Assembly (NCBI GenBank): GCA_013349735.1
Contig: DUZC01000062.1
Span: forward strand, 1-9,930
Direction: 5' to 3'
Origin: Rhodospirillaceae bacterium
GTDB lineage: Bacteria; Pseudomonadota; Alphaproteobacteria; Rhodospirillales; Magnetospirillaceae
DNA length: 9,930 bases
This document shows positions 6,190 to 9,930 of the stretch, in pieces (position 1 is the first letter of the stretch; every line of letters begins with the position of its first letter). The notes beneath the pieces were generated by a model, which did no database searches, was not told the DNA's origin, and saw nothing but the letters and a program-made list of their open reading frames with translations. A program made the position numbers and the translations under genes.

Positions 6190-7391
6190 TCCTGACGCTG
6201 GTGAGTGGCTGGCTGGCCTGCGGTTCAGCTGCCCCGGTTTTTGCCCAGAACAGCGGGTCCCCCGGCATCGACAGTCAGGAACGCCCCCAGGGATCCTGTT
6301 TGATCGAGGTGACCAAGGCGGAAGGCCGCTATGAGTTGCCACCGGGTATCTTGCTGGCGATTTCGCTGGCGGAATCCGGGCGGCGCGATCCGGTGTCCGG
6401 GATGCTGGTGCCCTGGCCTTACACCATTAACGCCCATGGCAGCGCCCATTTCTACGATTCCATTGACGATGCCGTGCGGGAAACCGCCAAATTTCTTAGC
6501 CAGGATGATGCCTTCGTCGATGTCGGCTGCATGCAGGTCGATCTTTTCCATCATCCTCACGCCTTCCGCAGCCTGGCCGCCGCCTTTGATCCGGAAACCA
6601 ATATTGACTATGCGGCCCGCTATTTACGCGAACTCTATCAGGCCAATGGCAGTTGGACGGCGGCGGTCGCGGCCTATCATGCCGGCAACCCCGATGATGG
6701 CGCGGATTATCTGGCCCGGGTCCTGTATTTGTGGCGGGACCGCCACACCACCGCCGATCAGTCTTTGCCCGCCCCTGGTATTCCCGGGCGCCGTGGCTTC
6801 ACCGTCGAGGAAACCCCCAACCCCCTGGATCTGGCCTCGCAATTTCTTGCCGGCAAGGATTTCACCGCGGCGCTTAGCATATATAAAAAGGAACTTTCGC
6901 GTCATCCGGCCAGTCTGCCCGCGCTCCTGGGTGCGGCCGAATGCCAACGACAAATCGGCCGATTGGACGAGGCCCGCAGCAACCTGGAACGAGCCCTGAC
7001 GGCGGACCCCGCCAACGCTTTGGCGATGGACAGCCTGATCCGCCTTATTGAAACAGGCCCGGCCGAGAAAAAAATGACCGCCCTTTTAGCCGCCGACATG
7101 GCCCTGCCAAAGCATCCTGAGCTGTTATCCCGGATCGCCCTGATTGAAGCCGAGCGGGGTCAGATCAACGAAGCGACGACCCATATGGCGGAAGCCGTCA
7201 GGATTTCGACAAAAGATCCGATTTTACTGCTAAATTATGCCCTGTTGCTGGACCGTACCAAACAGTCAGGCAAAGCCTTGCAAGCCTACCGTGACTTCCT
7301 CGATATATACCGTCCAGGAATGACGGCGCTGACGGTACCATTGCAACAAATTCGTGACCGTTACAATTATCTTCAACGCAAAGAGAACTAA
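6174..7391 (+). CDS. Lytic transglycosylase (SLT domain) with TPR-type C-terminal half
   Basis: A 405-residue exported protein. Signal peptide 1-24 (cleavage PVFA-Q). The SLT domain (about 42-190) carries the catalytic glutamate Glu67 in ISLAESG, the WPYTINAHG segment (81-89), DVGCMQVDLFHHP (116-128) and AAYHAG (166-171, where YNxG is more usual): the family cuts peptidoglycan glycan strands to form anhydromuropeptides. From about 216 to 380 there are helical repeats of TPR type (for example LLGAAECQRQIGRLDEARSN and LLLNYALLLDRTKQSGKAL), a likely docking surface. The start is ATG at 6174; a TTG five codons earlier is in frame, but TGGGG seven bases before the ATG and the signal peptide support the ATG. 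It overlaps the prepilin gene by 16 bases in another frame, implying coupled translation. Probable job: opening the wall for the pilus-like machine. Confidence 0.9.
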   Translation: MRQSLILTLVSGWLACGSAAPVFAQNSGSPGIDSQERPQGSCLIEVTKAEGRYELPPGILLAISLAESGRRDPVSGMLVPWPYTINAHGSAHFYDSIDDAVRETAKFLSQDDAFVDVGCMQVDLFHHPHAFRSLAAAFDPETNIDYAARYLRELYQANGSWTAAVAAYHAGNPDDGADYLARVLYLWRDRHTTADQSLPAPGIPGRRGFTVEETPNPLDLASQFLAGKDFTAALSIYKKELSRHPASLPALLGAAECQRQIGRLDEARSNLERALTADPANALAMDSLIRLIETGPAEKKMTALLAADMALPKHPELLSRIALIEAERGQINEATTHMAEAVRISTKDPILLLNYALLLDRTKQSGKALQAYRDFLDIYRPGMTALTVPLQQIRDRYNYLQRKEN

Positions 7392-7423
7392 CCTGCTTTT
7401 TGCAACAAAATGTCGAGGACGCG

Positions 7424-8593
7424 ATGGAGATCACCGAACTTCTTGCCTTTACCATGCAGAGCAAAGGGTCCGACTTGCATCTCTCAAGCGGCAACCCCCC
7501 TCTGCTGCGCATTTCCGGCGATCTTAAGCCCTTAAAATGTGAGCCGCTGACCGCCGACCAAGTCAAGGCGATGCTTTACAACATCATGACCGAAGAGCAG
7601 CGCTCGGAATATGAGCAGGAACGGGACCTCGACTTTGCCATCTCTTATGGCGAATCGGCGCGCTTTCGTGTCAATGCTTTCAATATCAATCGAGGCCCGG
7701 CGGCCGTGTTCCGAACCATTCCCACGGTTATCCCTTCGCTGGAAGAGTTGAAAGCCCCGCCAATTTTCAAGCAGTTTGCCGAATTCGAGAAGGGTCTGGT
7801 GCTGGTCACCGGCCCCACGGGTTCAGGTAAGTCGACGACGCTGTCGGCGATGATCAACCATATCAATAAGAATTTTCATAAACATATTCTGACCGTCGAA
7901 GATCCGGTGGAATTTGTTCATAAGTCGGACCGGTCCTTGGTCAATCATCGCGAAGTGGGCAAACACACCAAATCCTTTGCCCGCGCCTTGAAAAGCGCCT
8001 TGCGCGAAGATCCTGACGTTATTCTGGTCGGCGAAATGCGCGATCAAGAGACAATTGGCCTGGCCTTGACCGCGGCCGAGACCGGCCATCTGGTGATGGG
8101 AACATTGCATACCAGTTCAGCGGCAAAAACCATCGACCGCATCGTCGATGTCTTCCCCGCCGGGGATAAGGAAATGGTCCGCTCGATGGTCGCCGGTTCG
8201 CTGCAGGCGGTGGTCAGCCAGATCCTCTTAAAGAAACTTGGCGGCGGACGCTGCGCCGCCCATGACATATTGGTAGGCACGCCGGCGGTACGGAATCTGA
8301 TCCGCGAAAACAAAATACCGCAGATCAGTTCGATGATGCAGATGGGGCAGCGCTACGGCATGGTTACCATGGAAGATTCGGTCAAAGCCCTGGTTGCCCA
8401 GGGCTTGGTCGATGAATCCGAGCTTGAGCGCTTCGCCGCGCCGGGCTCGGAGAAACCTGCGGGGGGTGGGTCTGCTGCGCCGCAGCCAGCGGCCCCGCAG
8501 CAACAAGCGGCGGCCCCGCCGGTCGAGGCCGCGCCCCGGCCCGCCCCGCCGCAGCAGCCGCAGAAACGTGGCGTTGCCAGCCTCTTCCGTTAA
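7424..8593 (+). CDS. pilT: PilT, type IV pilus retraction ATPase with Pro/Ala-rich tail
   Basis: A 389-residue cytosolic hexameric motor that depolymerises pili for retraction and twitching. Visible signatures: MEITELLAF start and GSDLHLSSG (15-23); Walker A GPTGSGKST (130-138, Lys136); Asp box near LTVEDPVEFVH; Walker B ILVGEMRD (200-207) with catalytic Glu204; His box HLVMGTLHT (222-230); and the AVRNLIRE motif (288-295), typical of PilT and needed for retraction. Typical PilT has about 345 residues; here a tail of about 50 residues (from 338) is almost wholly proline, alanine, glutamine and glycine, ending KRGVASLFR. Start ATG at 7424 follows GAGGA by a short spacer and matches family starts; the frame extends back to a TTG at 7400. 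It is 32 bases after the transglycosylase gene and 12 before pilU. Confidence 0.96.
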   Translation: MEITELLAFTMQSKGSDLHLSSGNPPLLRISGDLKPLKCEPLTADQVKAMLYNIMTEEQRSEYEQERDLDFAISYGESARFRVNAFNINRGPAAVFRTIPTVIPSLEELKAPPIFKQFAEFEKGLVLVTGPTGSGKSTTLSAMINHINKNFHKHILTVEDPVEFVHKSDRSLVNHREVGKHTKSFARALKSALREDPDVILVGEMRDQETIGLALTAAETGHLVMGTLHTSSAAKTIDRIVDVFPAGDKEMVRSMVAGSLQAVVSQILLKKLGGGRCAAHDILVGTPAVRNLIRENKIPQISSMMQMGQRYGMVTMEDSVKALVAQGLVDESELERFAAPGSEKPAGGGSAAPQPAAPQQQAAAPPVEAAPRPAPPQQPQKRGVASLFR

Positions 8594-8605
8594 TTCGAGG
8601 GTCCG

Positions 8606-9727
8606 ATGGCACAATCCCTTTTGTTGGAATGGCTGCTTGATATGGTCGCCCGCAAGGGCTCGGATATGTATTTGACCTTTGGCTCGCCACCGGTGATGCG
8701 GGGCGACGCCGGCATGGTCCCTTTGGCCGATATGGTCCTGGATGACCAACTGCTGGCCATGGCCGTCGGCGACATCATGACGGCCGAACAACAGGCCGAG
8801 TTCGAAAATGAGCGCGAGTTCAATATGGCCCTGGATTTGGGGCCGGCCGGCCGGTTCCGTATCAATGCCTTCAAGCAGCGCCAACATTCCGGCATGGTCA
8901 TTCGCCAGATCACTACCAAAATCCCCACTTTGGAAGATCTGCGGCTGCCCACCCTGCTCGGCGAACTTTGTTGCGAAAAACGGGGCTTGATTATTGTCGT
9001 GGGCGGCACCGGCTCGGGTAAATCGACATCGCTGGCGGCCATGATCGATTATCGCAACAAAAAAGAGCCGGGCCATATCATCACCATCGAAGACCCCATC
9101 GAATATGTCCACGAGCACCAGAAATGCCTGATTACCCAGCGCGAAGTGGGGGTTGACACGAAATCCTTCGAAGCGGCGCTTAAGAATGCCTTGCGCCAAA
9201 AGCCCGATTCGATTCTGGTGGGAGAAATCAGGGACCATCTGGTGATGGAACACGCCATGAATATCGCCGAAACCGGCCATCTGGCCATGGCGACCCTGCA
9301 TGCCAACAATGCCAATCAGGCCATCGAACGGATCATCAACTTCTTTGATCGTTCGGTCCAAAATCAGGTTTTGCTCAATCTTTCGCTCAATTTGCGGGGC
9401 ATTTTATCGCAGCGACTGATCCGCACCAAGACCGGCGGGCGACGCGCCGCCCTTGAGATCTTGTTGAATCAGGGCCTGATCAAGGAACTGATCCGCAAAG
9501 GCGAGGTTAAGCAAATCAAGCCGGTGATGGCGGAGAATACCGAGCAAGGGATGCAAACCTTCGACCAGGCCCTGTTTAATTTATGGCAGGAAGGCGAAGT
9601 GGATGAAGAGATTGCCTTGGCCGAAGCCGATAGCCCCGGCGACCTGAAGATGCTGATGCAAAGGGAAAAGCTCTCCGGCGGCGAGGGTCTGAAATCGGTC
9701 GACACCTCGAGCCTGTCTTTAGGGTAA
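8606..9727 (+). CDS. pilU: PilU, second pilus retraction ATPase
   Basis: A 373-residue paralogue of PilT. It keeps the motor motifs: GSDMYLTFG (18-26), Walker A GGTGSGKST (133-141, Lys139), ITIEDPIEYVHEH (159-171), Walker B ILVGEIRD (203-210) with Glu207, and HLAMATLHANNANQA (225-239). ITQREVGVDTKSF and ERIINFF are typical of PilU rather than PilT, and the AIRNLIRE site is replaced by LIKELIRKGE (291-300). Known role: an accessory motor that works with PilT to raise retraction force and depends on it. Length and C-terminal extension after the core are normal for PilU. GAGGG lies 4 bases before the ATG, and the gene follows pilT after 12 bases, so the pair is co-transcribed. It is the last gene of the run; the 47 bases to the convergent ABC gene hold no clear terminator. 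Confidence 0.95.
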   Translation: MAQSLLLEWLLDMVARKGSDMYLTFGSPPVMRGDAGMVPLADMVLDDQLLAMAVGDIMTAEQQAEFENEREFNMALDLGPAGRFRINAFKQRQHSGMVIRQITTKIPTLEDLRLPTLLGELCCEKRGLIIVVGGTGSGKSTSLAAMIDYRNKKEPGHIITIEDPIEYVHEHQKCLITQREVGVDTKSFEAALKNALRQKPDSILVGEIRDHLVMEHAMNIAETGHLAMATLHANNANQAIERIINFFDRSVQNQVLLNLSLNLRGILSQRLIRTKTGGRRAALEILLNQGLIKELIRKGEVKQIKPVMAENTEQGMQTFDQALFNLWQEGEVDEEIALAEADSPGDLKMLMQREKLSGGEGLKSVDTSSLSLG

Positions 9728-9774
9728 AGCGATTTGCTTTGGCCGTTTTTCCGCCAACCGGCCTTAACCTGATG

Positions 9775-9930
9775 TCATGCGGTCTCGATGGCCGTAAGGA
9801 AAGCCCGCTCAAGATTGACGGCCTGGTGCCTTTTGATTAATTCGTCCGCCGTGCCGATAAAGACCATCCGACCATCATGGATGACCGCAATCCGGTCGCA
9901 GATTTCTTCAATATCCGCCAAAAGATGCGA
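9775..9930 (-). CDS. ABC transporter ATP-binding protein (C-terminal part, cut by window edge)
   Basis: The last 51 codons of a gene entering from the right edge. The visible protein begins SHLLADIEEICDRIAVIHDG, which is the H-loop (switch histidine, His2 of the fragment) and following helix and strand of an ABC ATPase, then RMVFIGTADELIKRH and a short end. This style fits the ATPases of ABC-2 type exporters (NatA/CcmA-like), with the DEL segment that usually follows the final strand. The Walker motifs lie outside the window, and the substrate cannot be told. It is convergent with pilU, 47 bases apart, and so is probably not functionally tied to the pilus genes. The gene is too short in this window for its start to be judged. 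Confidence 0.85.
   Translation of the reverse strand, partial: SHLLADIEEICDRIAVIHDGRMVFIGTADELIKRHQAVNLERAFLTAIETA

Noticed and set aside
8228..9361. Long open frame on the minus strand (377 codons) opposite pilT/pilU
   Set aside because: It is antisense to two genes with intact motor motifs. It has no recognisable domain and its composition (rich in His, Gln, Asp, Phe) is what the complement of GC-biased codons gives.
7424..9727. pilT and pilU as a recent tandem duplication
   Set aside because: They share motor motifs but differ widely elsewhere and match separate PilT and PilU subfamilies, so the split is ancient.
9728..9774. Intrinsic terminator between pilU and the ABC gene
   Set aside because: GGCCG (9741-9745) and CGGCC (9759-9763) could pair, but the stem is only 5 bp with a 13-base loop, and no T-run follows on either strand.

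Overview
The window looks like chromosome of an alphaproteobacterium, probably of the Rhodospirillales type. This is inferred from the moderately high GC, the hopanoid genes and the style of the proteins; nothing in the window fixes genus or species. It is densely coded, with nine complete genes, two genes cut by the window edges, and no tRNA, rRNA, CRISPR array or insertion sequence that I can see.

Left part (1-4296): a hopanoid-lipid cluster read outwards from a divergent intergenic region at 2024-2250. Leftwards run hpnM (MlaC-like periplasmic protein), hpnI (GT21-like glycosyltransferase) and the first 92 codons of hpnJ (radical SAM). Rightwards run ispH (last step of the MEP isoprenoid pathway) and hpnH (adenosylhopane synthase). 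Together these make isoprenoid precursor, attach the adenosyl side chain to the hopene skeleton, and elaborate or transport side-chain-bearing hopanoids. The squalene-forming genes, the cyclase, hpnG and hpnK are not in the window. The ispH side has a good sigma70-like promoter (TTGAAT, 17 bp, TAATAT). Just upstream of it lie repeated ACGGT half-sites.

Middle (4297-4488): a 192-base non-coding gap with a 13-bp palindrome and a strong hairpin that lacks a U-tract.

Right part (4489-9727): five tightly spaced genes on the plus strand, probably one operon: an HTH regulator with an S24/LexA-like C-terminal domain that seems to have lost its catalytic lysine; a large cysteine-rich prepilin-like protein; a lytic transglycosylase with a TPR tail; PilT; and PilU. 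The contents suggest an envelope-spanning type IV pilus-like machine with retraction motors, a wall-opening enzyme, a pilin-like subunit and its own regulator. The assembly ATPase (PilB), platform (PilC) and prepilin peptidase (PilD) are not here and must be supplied from elsewhere. This compact module is the least ordinary part of the window. The last 156 bases hold the C-terminus of an ABC transporter ATPase, convergent with pilU.

I do not see a clearly unknown system. The points most worth a second look are the regulator-prepilin-transglycosylase-PilT-PilU module, the proline/alanine-rich tail on PilT, and the shared junction design of the two hopanoid gene pairs: stop codon, one codon, then an in-frame non-ATG start.
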